64,000 bases of DNA from Ruoffia sp044336205 (GTDB lineage: Bacteria; Bacillota; Bacilli; Lactobacillales; Aerococcaceae). Below are positions 17,428 through 25,869 of this stretch, piece after piece. The stretch lies in assembly GCA_044336205.1 (NCBI GenBank), contig CP172318.1:1922001-1986000 (forward strand), read 5' to 3'. The position numbers and the translations under genes were made by a program. Position 1 is the first letter of the stretch; each line of letters begins with the position of its first letter. The notes under the pieces were generated by a model, which was not told the origin of the DNA, made no database searches, and saw only the letters and a program-made list of their open reading frames with translations.

Positions 17428-18570
17428 TTATAATACAGCTGCTTTTTCTTCGATAGCTGTTAATAGAGAGCCTTCTTCTAACTCTGTAATTTCTTTAACC
17501 ACTGTTGGTACTGATTGTTCTTTCAACATTTCCTGGAGACGAACACTTTCATCATCAGCTGGATTATCATACTTAAGAATCATCCCGACAACTTGAACTA
17601 AAGCATCTGTACTCAATCCTCGATCATCGGCTTCGCGAATCGGACGGATAAAACGCTCATTAGGTCCTAACTTGCGAATTGGCGTTCTTGCCACGCGAGT
17701 AACATCATCAGAGATGTGTGGATTAGCAAAGCGGCTTACAATTTTATCTGCATATTTAGCATGTTCTTCTGCGTTGAAACCCCACTTATCAACTAATAAT
17801 GCACTTGTTTCACTTAGTACATTTTTAAGCAAGCTTAATATACGCTCATCACTAATAGCTTCATCAATTGTTTTATAACCATAGTATGCACCTGCATACG
17901 CTACTGTCGCATGCCCTGTGTTTACTGAGAATAATTTACGTTCGATATAAGGTTCTAAATCTTCAACATAAAGGACACCTTCTAACACAATGTGCTTAGC
18001 CCTCGACATAGTGCTGTCAATAACCCATTCTTTGAAAGGTTCAACAGAAACGAACAGAGGATCTTCATGCTGTTGGTCTGGAACAATTCTATCAACAGCC
18101 GCATTAGGGAAACCGATGAATTCCTCAACATATTCATTGTTTTCTTCTGTTAAAAATTCTGAGACTTTCTCCCTTAAGAAGTCTGACCCGCCAATCATAT
18201 TTTCACATGCAATCACATCCATTGCCTCTTGCTTATCAGCTACTTGTCTTGCTTGAATGCCTTTAGCAATGAGTTCAGCAATAAATGGCAAGACATTTGG
18301 GCCGATGGCTGTCGTTACAATATCAGCTTGAGTGATTGCTTCAATGACTTCTTCAGGGTTCGTACCATTGTTGATTCCCGTAACCTTTGTGATATGGATT
18401 TTCTCTCCAGCTTCTGAAGCATACTCAATATCGTATTCATTACGATCAATTAATGCGTCTATAATTTTTTCATTAATATCAACGAACTGAATGTCAAAGC
18501 CATTATTCGATAAGACCTCACCTATAAACCCTCGTCCGATATTACCTGCACCAAAATGAACTGCTCTCAC
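17428..18570 (-). CDS. mtlD: Mannitol-1-phosphate 5-dehydrogenase
   Basis: Oxidises mannitol-1-phosphate to fructose-6-phosphate with NAD. The 380-residue protein begins MRAVHFGAGNIGRGFIGEVL (Rossmann loop) and includes the EFIGFPNAAVDRIVPDQ, LYVEDLEPYIERKLFSVNTGHA and GHATVAYAGAYYGYKTI motifs of the long-chain mannitol dehydrogenase family; the catalytic Lys is in ERKLFSVNTGH. The GTG start overlaps the mtlF stop (TAGTG) with GGAGG seven bases upstream. It is the last gene of mtlA-mtlR-mtlF-mtlD. Confidence 0.96.
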   Translation of the reverse strand: MRAVHFGAGNIGRGFIGEVLSNNGFDIQFVDINEKIIDALIDRNEYDIEYASEAGEKIHITKVTGINNGTNPEEVIEAITQADIVTTAIGPNVLPFIAELIAKGIQARQVADKQEAMDVIACENMIGGSDFLREKVSEFLTEENNEYVEEFIGFPNAAVDRIVPDQQHEDPLFVSVEPFKEWVIDSTMSRAKHIVLEGVLYVEDLEPYIERKLFSVNTGHATVAYAGAYYGYKTIDEAISDERILSLLKNVLSETSALLVDKWGFNAEEHAKYADKIVSRFANPHISDDVTRVARTPIRKLGPNERFIRPIREADDRGLSTDALVQVVGMILKYDNPADDESVRLQEMLKEQSVPTVVKEITELEEGSLLTAIEEKAAVL

Positions 18571-19010
18571 TATTCTACCTCCTCAAACATGGCAATGATC
18601 TCTTCAGCTGAATCCGCGTTAACTAAGCGTACCACATTCTCTACATCTGAACAGAATACAGCAATTTTAGCCAAAAGATCTAAGTGTTCGTTACCTACAC
18701 CAGCAATTCCAAAAATCATCATAGCTTTCTTTTCTTCAGCTTCCCCTGGAGCGAACTCAACACCTTGAGGCACTTGCGCAATACTAATGCTTGTTGATTT
18801 TACAAATGTTTTTCCTTCATCTGTCCCATGGGGGATGGCTACGAAATTCCCCATATGTGTTGTAACAACTTCTTCGCGTTCTAACATCGAATCAATATAA
18901 CTTTCTTCTACAGCACCATCATCAACTAATAGCTGCCCAACGGCACGTATGGCTTCCTCTTTTGTTTGATAAGATTGGTTTAATAGGATATTTTTTGTTT
19001 TTAATTCCAT
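18570..19010 (-). CDS. mtlF: PTS mannitol transporter subunit IIA
   Basis: Soluble 146-residue EIIA-Mtl that passes phosphate from HPr to the IIB domain of MtlA. The active-site His is in VAIPHGTDEGKTFVKSTSIS (about residue 62). The GVGNEHLDLLAKIAVFC segment is typical of the fructose/mannitol IIA fold. It is a separate protein here, as in many Gram-positives, and is translationally coupled to mtlD by a one-base overlap. Confidence 0.96.
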   Translation of the reverse strand: MELKTKNILLNQSYQTKEEAIRAVGQLLVDDGAVEESYIDSMLEREEVVTTHMGNFVAIPHGTDEGKTFVKSTSISIAQVPQGVEFAPGEAEEKKAMMIFGIAGVGNEHLDLLAKIAVFCSDVENVVRLVNADSAEEIIAMFEEVE

Positions 19011-19022
19011 TGTTTATCTCCT

Positions 19023-21080
19023 TTAATGTGTATATTGAATTTCTTTTACGAATAACGAACTAATAAGTTGCTTGATCTGTTCTTGACTACCACTTTCATA
19101 AATACTCGTATTAATATCACTTTCAATGATTGAGGAACTGATGAGCCCTAACAGTTGTTGCTGATGTTTAGTCATCTGTTCTGGTGCAACCATTAAAAGG
19201 ATTCTACAAAGCTGCACAGTTCCTCCATCCATAGCCAACACTTCAAATGATTGGTCTATCTCATAAACAGAAAAGTAAGGTGCTTTGACCCATTCATTAG
19301 AACTATGGAATAATGCGATCTTTGACTGTGGTACACCAATCGGTGCTTTTTGATAGCGATCAATGACTTCCTTAGTGACACGCTCACTGTCGAGAATATA
19401 GTCCAAACCAATATCTTGAACCATTAATTCCAAGGTTAACTCTAAAGTTGGTTGAGCTTTGACTTGCTTCATCTGGATCGCGTCTAAGACTTTCTTCGCT
19501 TGTATAAAATACGTATAATAATCATCAAAGTTGTAATAGAGCTGTGTATGCAATTGATTATTACTTGTATCCTCTTCCTCGCTAATACGTTGAATATCGC
19601 GACGAATGGCTTCAATCTCTTCATCACTCAACAATGGTGATATAACACGATAATGCCTTGACATACCAGATAGATAGATTGTAGATAGGATGAGTTGATA
19701 ATTAGAAAAGTCCACTTGATTCAACTTTGATAATTGAACAACTGTAACCGTATTAATTTCTGGCAAGTATCTTTTCAATCGACTTTCTAGTATTTTCCCC
19801 GTTCCTACTCCACTCGAAGAGATAATAATTGTATTAATTTCACGTTGTGTGATTGGAAATCTTTCTAAGCTTGTAGCAAAGTGAATCACAATATAGGCTT
19901 TTTCATCATTAGTTAAGTCATTATCTTGGAAGACTTCCTCCCAGGCCAAATTAATTGCGAGGCTCAGATTAGAATATTCTTCACTAATTCGTTTTAATAC
20001 AGGGGTATCTAACTTGTAATCCATAAGAACCGGTCGCTTTAAAGTTGCTTGAATATGTGCGACTAGATTATAAAACAAACTATCGTCATAACGGTAATCA
20101 TTCCCTGTCATTAGTGATACTTTTCGAATTAACTCTTTTACTTGGTATGCAAGCTGTGAATCAAATGATTCAAAAAATATACTCTGACTTGTTTTATAAT
20201 TAAGTCCTTCTAATTGCATGGCTATAAAGTGTCGCTCATTCATATTAATAGGGAGCTCAATCTCTGCAGACACATAAGCAAAAATCTCATGTGATAACAA
20301 AACCATGTCTTTCGCTATATGTTTAGCTGATATCGCTTCATCTAGGTGATAACCTTGACGGATTCGATCAATACTTAATGCCAAGATGATAAGAACCAGT
20401 TGAAGTTGATTGTCCGTTACCTTCTCAAACAGATGATTAAAATCATGGTTAATGGCTTGCATAGCATAGTATAAGGCGCTTGAAGTAATTAAAGATAGAA
20501 ACTTATCATTAAACTGCGCTTCCTTATCCTCTTCTAAAATTGTCAAATACTTAAAAAAATCATAATCTAACACACTTCCATAGATTAATCGACTCGCAAT
20601 CTCACGACGTTTTCGTTCAGGAGCAATCACTTTAATCCCTTGAAACTTCATACGATTAATATAAATACCATGCCGTTTTAACTCATCTTCAACATCATCT
20701 AAATCACTTTGAATCGTGCTAGCACTCACCATTAAATCTTCAGCTAACTGATCCATCGTTAATTCTCCACAGCTTAATAATAATCTTAAAGACACAGCAC
20801 GGTGCCTTTCTTGAATTGTCATCTCACTAACTTGATCAGTCTCAAGCAGATACTGAATGGATTGAATATCCTCAGGCTTTCCCTCTAATTGATAACCAAT
20901 AGTTCGTTGATTAACAAGAGAAACGTTAGAATGGGTTAACGTTTCTTCCAGATTCGATAATTCGCGATACACCGTACGTCTACTTACATTCAGTAACTCA
21001 ATCAATTCATTCACTTTGACACCTGTTGGCTTACTCAAAAGAATTGACAAGATGTGTCTCTCTCGATCTGTTAAGAACAT
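19023..21080 (-). CDS. mtlR: Mannitol operon transcriptional activator MtlR (PRD type)
   Basis: A 685-residue regulator. It has an N-terminal HTH (LTDRERHILSILLSKP, ELLNVSRRTVYRELSNLE), a second HTH (MDQLAEDLMVSASTIQSDLDDVE, about 115-137), two PTS regulation domains (about 185-400), an EIIB-Gat-like domain (from about 405, IIISSSGVGTGKILESRL) and a C-terminal EIIA-Mtl-like domain with ALFHSSN near 580. In Bacillus MtlR a cysteine in the EIIB-like loop is the phosphorylation site; here the loop has Ser at that place. It lies between mtlA and mtlF and should act on the operator upstream of mtlA. Confidence 0.93.
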   Translation of the reverse strand: MFLTDRERHILSILLSKPTGVKVNELIELLNVSRRTVYRELSNLEETLTHSNVSLVNQRTIGYQLEGKPEDIQSIQYLLETDQVSEMTIQERHRAVSLRLLLSCGELTMDQLAEDLMVSASTIQSDLDDVEDELKRHGIYINRMKFQGIKVIAPERKRREIASRLIYGSVLDYDFFKYLTILEEDKEAQFNDKFLSLITSSALYYAMQAINHDFNHLFEKVTDNQLQLVLIILALSIDRIRQGYHLDEAISAKHIAKDMVLLSHEIFAYVSAEIELPINMNERHFIAMQLEGLNYKTSQSIFFESFDSQLAYQVKELIRKVSLMTGNDYRYDDSLFYNLVAHIQATLKRPVLMDYKLDTPVLKRISEEYSNLSLAINLAWEEVFQDNDLTNDEKAYIVIHFATSLERFPITQREINTIIISSSGVGTGKILESRLKRYLPEINTVTVVQLSKLNQVDFSNYQLILSTIYLSGMSRHYRVISPLLSDEEIEAIRRDIQRISEEEDTSNNQLHTQLYYNFDDYYTYFIQAKKVLDAIQMKQVKAQPTLELTLELMVQDIGLDYILDSERVTKEVIDRYQKAPIGVPQSKIALFHSSNEWVKAPYFSVYEIDQSFEVLAMDGGTVQLCRILLMVAPEQMTKHQQQLLGLISSSIIESDINTSIYESGSQEQIKQLISSLFVKEIQYTH

Positions 21081-21105
21081 TATTAACCCCCCTAACGTTT
21101 ATAAA

Positions 21106-22872
21106 TTATTTATTCAAAAAGTCTATCATATTGTTATAGTTGTTTTCATTAAGCAGTTTATCATAAGTTTCTACTTTAACGTTAGTAAATTGTGCTGTTA
21201 CTTTAGGAGAAACTACTTCATCTGCGATAACTAATGTTGTTGGATTATCATTAATGTTAGCAATATCAAGTGCTTGAACATCTAAATCAATTCCTTTAGA
21301 TGTCAACTTATTACGTAATTGTGAAGCCGCCATCGTCGTTGCTCCTACTTTTTGATCATAAGCAAACACTATGCGTTCAACTGAGCTATAATCTGAAGGT
21401 GTACCTACAATTGTTTCTTCTACTTTCACCTCTTGGTTTTCAGTATCATTTGATTGAGCATACATCTCTTTTAATATCTCGTCGTAGCGGTCACCATCTA
21501 AGAAGTTCTCAACTGAGATATGCGTCGAAGATGGTGCTTGTTTACGAGCGCGGTTCGTTAATTCTTCTTGGGTAATTACTAAAGTTTTACTGTCATTATT
21601 CAAGTTGTTAATAGCCGAGTTAGTTACCTTAATATCAATCCCTTGGGCTTTAACTTTCTTGCGAAGTAATGAAGCTCCCATCGCACTTGAACCCATACCA
21701 GCATCACAAGCGAAGACAATATTATCAATCTCTTCAAACGCTGGAACTGTATCATCTTCAACTACATCAACTGTTTGTCCTTTTGATGAAGCTTTTGCTG
21801 CTTGAGTTGCTGCAACTTGTTCTTCGAAATTATCTACCTCAACACTTCGGTCTGATTTAAGAATCACAGCTGCAACTAGGAATGATACGGCAGCTGAAGC
21901 AAGAACCCCTGCATAAACTCCTAAGTGACTACCTGGTGCTGTCATAGTTGTAATCGCAATGATTGAACCTGGCGAAGCAGCACCTGTTAAACCAGCATCA
22001 AATAATGAGAATACGAATGTACCTGTCATACCCCCAGCAATCGCTGCAAGAAATAGTAATGGTTTCATCATGACGTATGGAAAGTAAATTTCATGAATAC
22101 CACCTAAGAAGTGGATAAGAATTGCACCTGGTGCAGAACCTTTAGCAGATCCACGTCCGAAGAACATGAATGCTAGAAGGATACCTAAACCTGGTCCAGG
22201 GTTAGTTTCTAATAAGTAAAGGATTGACTTACCAGCTTCAGCTACTTGTTCAGAACCAAGCGGTGTAAAGATACCGTGATTTAATGCGTTATTTAAAAAT
22301 AGTATTTTAGCAGGTTCAATTAAGATATTAGCTAATGGTAATAGACCTCTTGATACTAGGAACTCTACTCCTACTCCAATCACAGAAGTTAAACTTGCTA
22401 CTACAGGGCCTACAACTACATAAGCAACTAACGCTAGAGCAAATCCGATTAAACCAGATGAGAAGTTGTTTACTAACATCTCAAATCCTGAAGGAATCTT
22501 ATCTTGGAATTTCTCATCGAATTTCTTAATTAACCAACCACCAAGTGGTCCCATAATCATGGCACCAATAAACATTGTTACACTTGATCCAACAATCGCT
22601 CCCATTGTAGCAATTGCCCCAACAACTGCTCCGCGATCTCCATGAACCATCTTACCTCCGGTATAACCGATTAAAACTGGAAGCAAGTACGTTAACATTG
22701 GACCTACCATACTTGCAAAATTTTCGTTTGGTAAGTATCCGTCTGGGATAAATAGTGCTGTTAACACACCCCATGCAATAAATGCTCCGATATTCGGCAT
22801 TACCATACTACTTAAGTAACTACCTAACTTTTGGACTCTTGCTTTTAGTCCAGAATTATTTGAATTAGCCAC
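21106..22872 (-). CDS. mtlA: PTS mannitol transporter subunit IICB with an extra IIB-like domain
   Basis: Imports and phosphorylates mannitol. Residues about 10-345 are the membrane IIC domain (SSMVMPNIGAFIAWGVLTA; GAPGAILIHFLGGIHEIYFPYVMMKP). A IIB domain follows at about 378-470 with the phosphocysteine loop VFACDAGMGSSAMGAS. A second IIB-like repeat occupies about 490-588, in which the loop reads VFAYDQKVGATTMAAS, so the cysteine is replaced by Tyr and the GMGS turn is lost. At 588 residues it matches the long streptococcal-type MtlA rather than the about 475-residue Bacillus form. GTG start with AAGGAGG upstream. First gene of the operon. Confidence 0.95.
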   Translation of the reverse strand: MANSNNSGLKARVQKLGSYLSSMVMPNIGAFIAWGVLTALFIPDGYLPNENFASMVGPMLTYLLPVLIGYTGGKMVHGDRGAVVGAIATMGAIVGSSVTMFIGAMIMGPLGGWLIKKFDEKFQDKIPSGFEMLVNNFSSGLIGFALALVAYVVVGPVVASLTSVIGVGVEFLVSRGLLPLANILIEPAKILFLNNALNHGIFTPLGSEQVAEAGKSILYLLETNPGPGLGILLAFMFFGRGSAKGSAPGAILIHFLGGIHEIYFPYVMMKPLLFLAAIAGGMTGTFVFSLFDAGLTGAASPGSIIAITTMTAPGSHLGVYAGVLASAAVSFLVAAVILKSDRSVEVDNFEEQVAATQAAKASSKGQTVDVVEDDTVPAFEEIDNIVFACDAGMGSSAMGASLLRKKVKAQGIDIKVTNSAINNLNNDSKTLVITQEELTNRARKQAPSSTHISVENFLDGDRYDEILKEMYAQSNDTENQEVKVEETIVGTPSDYSSVERIVFAYDQKVGATTMAASQLRNKLTSKGIDLDVQALDIANINDNPTTLVIADEVVSPKVTAQFTNVKVETYDKLLNENNYNNMIDFLNK

Positions 22873-22908
22873 AACGCCGCCTCCTTAATATTGTTTTTCT
22901 ACACATTC

Positions 22909-22937
22909 ATAATAAATCGTTTTCAAAAAGGTTTCAA
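22909..22937 (-). promoter_or_regulatory. Sigma-A promoter of mtlA with overlapping cre site
   Basis: Minus-strand TTGAAA (22932-22937), exactly 17 bases, TATTAT (22909-22914). The spacer contains TTGAAAACGATTTAT (22912-22926), one mismatch from the CcpA cre consensus WTGNAANCGNWNNCW, so CcpA bound here would block the polymerase. This predicts glucose repression of mannitol use. Confidence 0.7.
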
Positions 22938-22956
22938 TAGTTCTCAAATAGCAACT

Positions 22957-23009
22957 TTGGCACACTCTTTGTGTCATCAATAGCTAATTGGCACAAAGAG
23001 TGCTCTTTG
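22957..23009 (-). promoter_or_regulatory. MtlR operator region upstream of the mtlA promoter
   Basis: TTGGCACA-N5-TGTGTCAT (22957-22977) is a near palindrome of the TTGNCACA..TGTGNCAA type known for MtlR. A second, half-conserved site TTGGCACA-N5-TGCTCTTT (22988-23009) follows; together the two form an 11-bp inverted repeat (CACTCTTTGTG / CACAAAGAGTG). The first site lies just upstream of the -35 hexamer, as expected for an activator. Confidence 0.65.
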
Positions 23010-23085
23010 AATGTCGCACTAAGCACTCGTTCTCCGGCATTCAAACTCTATTCTTCTATAACAACACTCAAAATATCTTTCTAAA

Positions 23086-23127
23086 CAAAAAGACCTCTCA
23101 ACTACGCCATGCATAGTGAGAGGTCTA
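23086..23127 (-). terminator. Terminator of the zinc importer operon
   Basis: Minus-strand AGACCTCTCA and TGAGAGGTCT form a 10-bp stem followed by five T. It lies directly after the adcB stop. Confidence 0.8.
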
Positions 23128-23131
23128 AATA

Positions 23132-23986
23132 TTAAACTTTAAATTTTTCAATTTGCTGTGAGTCATTTTGATTTCTCTTACGAAGAGTTACAAAGTAAGA
23201 ACCTAATGAAACGAGAGCAAAGATAACAATAAAGATGAGAGTAATCGTTGCACCTGGAGGTGTATCATATTGGAAACTAGCAAAAATTCCAGAAAAAACC
23301 CCAACAAGATTAATCAAAATACCTACAATAATTGTTTTAGCAAAGCTATTAGCTATCTTGATTGCAGTGGCTGATGGAATGACAATTAATGCTGATACTA
23401 ATAAAGCACCTACAATAGGCATCATAATACTAATCGTAGTCCCAGTTAAAACTGAAAAAATAATCGATATGAACCTTACGGGTAAACCACTCGTATGAGC
23501 TGTAGCTTCATCATAACTTAAAACAAATAAAGCGCGACGGAAGATTAAATACAATATAACGATAATGACTGACATAGCAATTAATAACCGAAGCTCTGAA
23601 CTGGTAATTAATAATATAGATCCAAATAAATATTGATCTATTTGAAAATTACCTGAATTTGAGTTCAAACTCACTAATACTAGAGCAAGAGCCATACCCG
23701 CTGACATCATAATGGCCACAGAAACTTCTGAAAAGTTACTGTAAATTGTTCTTAAATATTCAAGTAAGATAGAAGCGACAATAACAAATACAAGCGTAGA
23801 TAAAGTAGGGTCTGTTTGAAGGAACATCCCTAAAGCTACTCCCGCCAGTGAGATGTGTGATAAAGTATCAGCCAATAAGGACTGTCTACGTAATATTAAC
23901 ATCAAGCCAATAATTGGTGTAATAAATGATATCGCAACACCGGCTAAGAGTGCCCGTTGGATGAAGTCGTACTGAAGCAACTCCAA
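23132..23986 (-). CDS. znuB: Zinc ABC transporter permease
   Basis: A 284-residue ABC-3 family permease with about eight membrane helices, moving Zn (or Mn) inward. Conserved parts include FIQRALLAGVAISFITPIIGLMLILRRQSLLADTLSHISLAGVALG and the later VGALLVSALIVIPSATA. A TTG codon at 23986 with GGGAGGG upstream is the start; it overlaps the ATPase gene by 43 bases. Zinc specificity comes from the His-rich binding protein and the Zur-like box upstream of the operon. The equivalent streptococcal name is adcB. Confidence 0.9.
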   Translation of the reverse strand: MELLQYDFIQRALLAGVAISFITPIIGLMLILRRQSLLADTLSHISLAGVALGMFLQTDPTLSTLVFVIVASILLEYLRTIYSNFSEVSVAIMMSAGMALALVLVSLNSNSGNFQIDQYLFGSILLITSSELRLLIAMSVIIVILYLIFRRALFVLSYDEATAHTSGLPVRFISIIFSVLTGTTISIMMPIVGALLVSALIVIPSATAIKIANSFAKTIIVGILINLVGVFSGIFASFQYDTPPGATITLIFIVIFALVSLGSYFVTLRKRNQNDSQQIEKFKV

Positions 23987-24639
23987 GGTGTTCCCTCCTC
24001 CCTTACTAAGTGAATTTGACGGTCATATAAACCTTCAAGTTCATTATCTGCATGAGTTACCATCAAAATAGCTTTCCCATGTCTCTTAGATATATGATGT
24101 AATAATTTATAAAATGATTTTCTAGATTCAATATCCATCCCTGTAGTTGGTTCATCAAGGATAAAGAAGTCTGGATCAGTAGCAAAAACCCGTGCCAAGT
24201 TAATGCGTTGCTTCTGTCCTCCAGATAACTCACCAATCTTTCGATCTCTCAAATGAGACATACCAACCGATTTTAAAGCACGGTCAACATGTTCGTAATC
24301 TGTCGCATCGAGTTTTTTAAACCATCGACCTTTTGGATAGCGGCCAGATTCAACCAATCTTTGAACTGTCGATGGGAAACCTGAATTAAAGGCATTGACG
24401 TTCTGTGGAACATAGCCTACTGAAAGAGGGGCACCTAAATGATTTGTTGGAGCAAAGGTCACTGTCCCAGTAGCTGGTTTCAAAAGACCAAGAACATTCT
24501 TAATTAAAGTAGACTTCGCAGCACCATTCTCTCCCGTTAAAATCACAAACTCACCCGCTTCAATAGAGAAGTGGATATCGTTAAGTACTTTCTCATCATC
24601 GTAATAAAATGATAAATCTTCAACTGTTAATATAGACAC
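23944..24639 (-). CDS. znuC: Zinc ABC transporter ATP-binding protein
   Basis: A 231-residue ATPase. Walker A reads GENGAAKST (residues 36-44; the third Gly of GxxGxGKS is Ala, a known variant in this subfamily), then the signature LSGGQKQR (about 137-144), Walker B FFILDEPTTGMD and the H-loop VTHAD. It sits between the binding protein and permease genes and overlaps the permease start. Equivalent streptococcal name adcC. Confidence 0.92.
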   Translation of the reverse strand: MSILTVEDLSFYYDDEKVLNDIHFSIEAGEFVILTGENGAAKSTLIKNVLGLLKPATGTVTFAPTNHLGAPLSVGYVPQNVNAFNSGFPSTVQRLVESGRYPKGRWFKKLDATDYEHVDRALKSVGMSHLRDRKIGELSGGQKQRINLARVFATDPDFFILDEPTTGMDIESRKSFYKLLHHISKRHGKAILMVTHADNELEGLYDRQIHLVREEGTPWSCFSTTSSNGHS

Positions 24640-24675
24640 CGATTCAGCTCCTTTCTTAAACTAATGCTTAGGTCA

Positions 24676-25605
24676 TTACTGACCTATTAACTGATTAAGA
24701 TTATCCCGCATAATGCTTAGATAATCAATACCTTGCTCCATCTCTTCAGTCGATACAGATTCTAAAGTACGTAATGGACGTAACTTTACTCCAGTAGTAT
24801 CCGCAACAGCCTCTGAGATGGATGTAGATGTAGCTGGATCGATATAAATGGTTTCAACATTGTTCTCGGCAATAAACTTAGATATCTCAACTAATTGTTG
24901 AGCACTCGGTTCAGTGTTAGTCATTAATCCAGTGATAGCCACTTGCTTTAAGTCATAAGCATGAGCTAAATAACCAAACGCCTCATGTTGAACAACCATC
25001 GTACGATTCGATAATGATTGTAAGCCTTCTTCAAATTCTTGATCTAAAGCCAATAACTCATCAACTAATTGTTGAGCGTTCGCTTCATAATGTTCTGCGT
25101 TGGCTGGATCTACCTCAATTAAAGCATCACGAACATTCAAAGCCTGTTCACTATAAAAAGCAGGATCTAACCAAGTATGTGGATCATATTCGTGGCTGTG
25201 CCCTTCTTCATGGTCATGCTCATCTTCATGACCATGTTCATCATGACCTTCCCCTTCAAGTAATTCTAGACCTTGAGTGGATTCAAGCACATAAGTTTTA
25301 TCAGTATCTACAACACTTAATAAATCTTGAACGAAAAACTCCATCTCATCATCTTGGTAGATGAATAAATCAGATTCTTGAACTGTAACAACATCACGAG
25401 CCGTTGATTCATAAGAATGAGCATCTTGTCCTTTATCTAATAACAAACTAACATTGACATCGTCACCGCCAATACGATCTGCTAAAAAATACATCGGATA
25501 AAAAGTCGTGACAACATTCACTGTCTCTTCCGCTTTCACAACTGATGTCATTAAAATCGATAATGTTATAAAACTCAAAAATATAATGTTAAATAATTTC
25601 TTCAT
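24676..25605 (-). CDS. znuA: Zinc-binding substrate-binding protein of the ABC importer
   Basis: A 309-residue cluster A-I solute-binding protein that captures extracellular zinc. After the signal peptide (cleavage probably at VKA-EE) come TTFYPMYFLADRIGGD, the His-rich loop (about 122-145, with eight His among Asp/Glu), the metal ligands DPHTWLDP and VVQHEAFGYLAHAYDL, and Asp near 279 in YIDPATSTS. Unusually for a Gram-positive binding protein there is no lipobox Cys. First gene of znuA-znuC-znuB (adcACB-like). Confidence 0.93.
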   Translation of the reverse strand: MKKLFNIIFLSFITLSILMTSVVKAEETVNVVTTFYPMYFLADRIGGDDVNVSLLLDKGQDAHSYESTARDVVTVQESDLFIYQDDEMEFFVQDLLSVVDTDKTYVLESTQGLELLEGEGHDEHGHEDEHDHEEGHSHEYDPHTWLDPAFYSEQALNVRDALIEVDPANAEHYEANAQQLVDELLALDQEFEEGLQSLSNRTMVVQHEAFGYLAHAYDLKQVAITGLMTNTEPSAQQLVEISKFIAENNVETIYIDPATSTSISEAVADTTGVKLRPLRTLESVSTEEMEQGIDYLSIMRDNLNQLIGQ

Positions 25606-25622
25606 AGCACTACCCCCTTTTA

Positions 25623-25644
25623 TAAACGTAACAATTACTATTTA
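25623..25644 (-). promoter_or_regulatory. Zur-box-like palindrome upstream of the zinc importer
   Basis: TAAACGTAACAATTACTATTTA resembles the Bacillus Zur box (TAAATCGTAATNATTACGATTTA), an interrupted palindrome 18 bases before the binding-protein start. The streptococcal AdcR motif (TTAACYRGTTAA) is not seen. Predicts repression by Zur when zinc is sufficient. Confidence 0.6.
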
Positions 25645-25869
25645 GACTTTTATTATATTAATGCTCTAATCTTTCAAAGTCAAGCTAATTAAATATGATA
25701 CTCAAAACATATGTTTGCAACATAGGGATTATATTTCGAAAAGAATATCGATAGTGATAAGATATAAATGAATTAATGTTCACATTCCAGCTAAGGTCCC
25801 ATGTGGTAAATTCTAGAATTAATTATACTTGCATATAGAAACACACAACACAAAAGAAAGGATTCTATT

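Noticed and set aside
22957..23009. Sigma-54 (-24/-12) promoters in the mtl upstream region
   Set aside because: TGGCAC-N5-TTGTG and TGGCAC-N5-GTGCT look close, but both point away from mtlA, with no gene downstream, and they are better explained as an MtlR palindrome.
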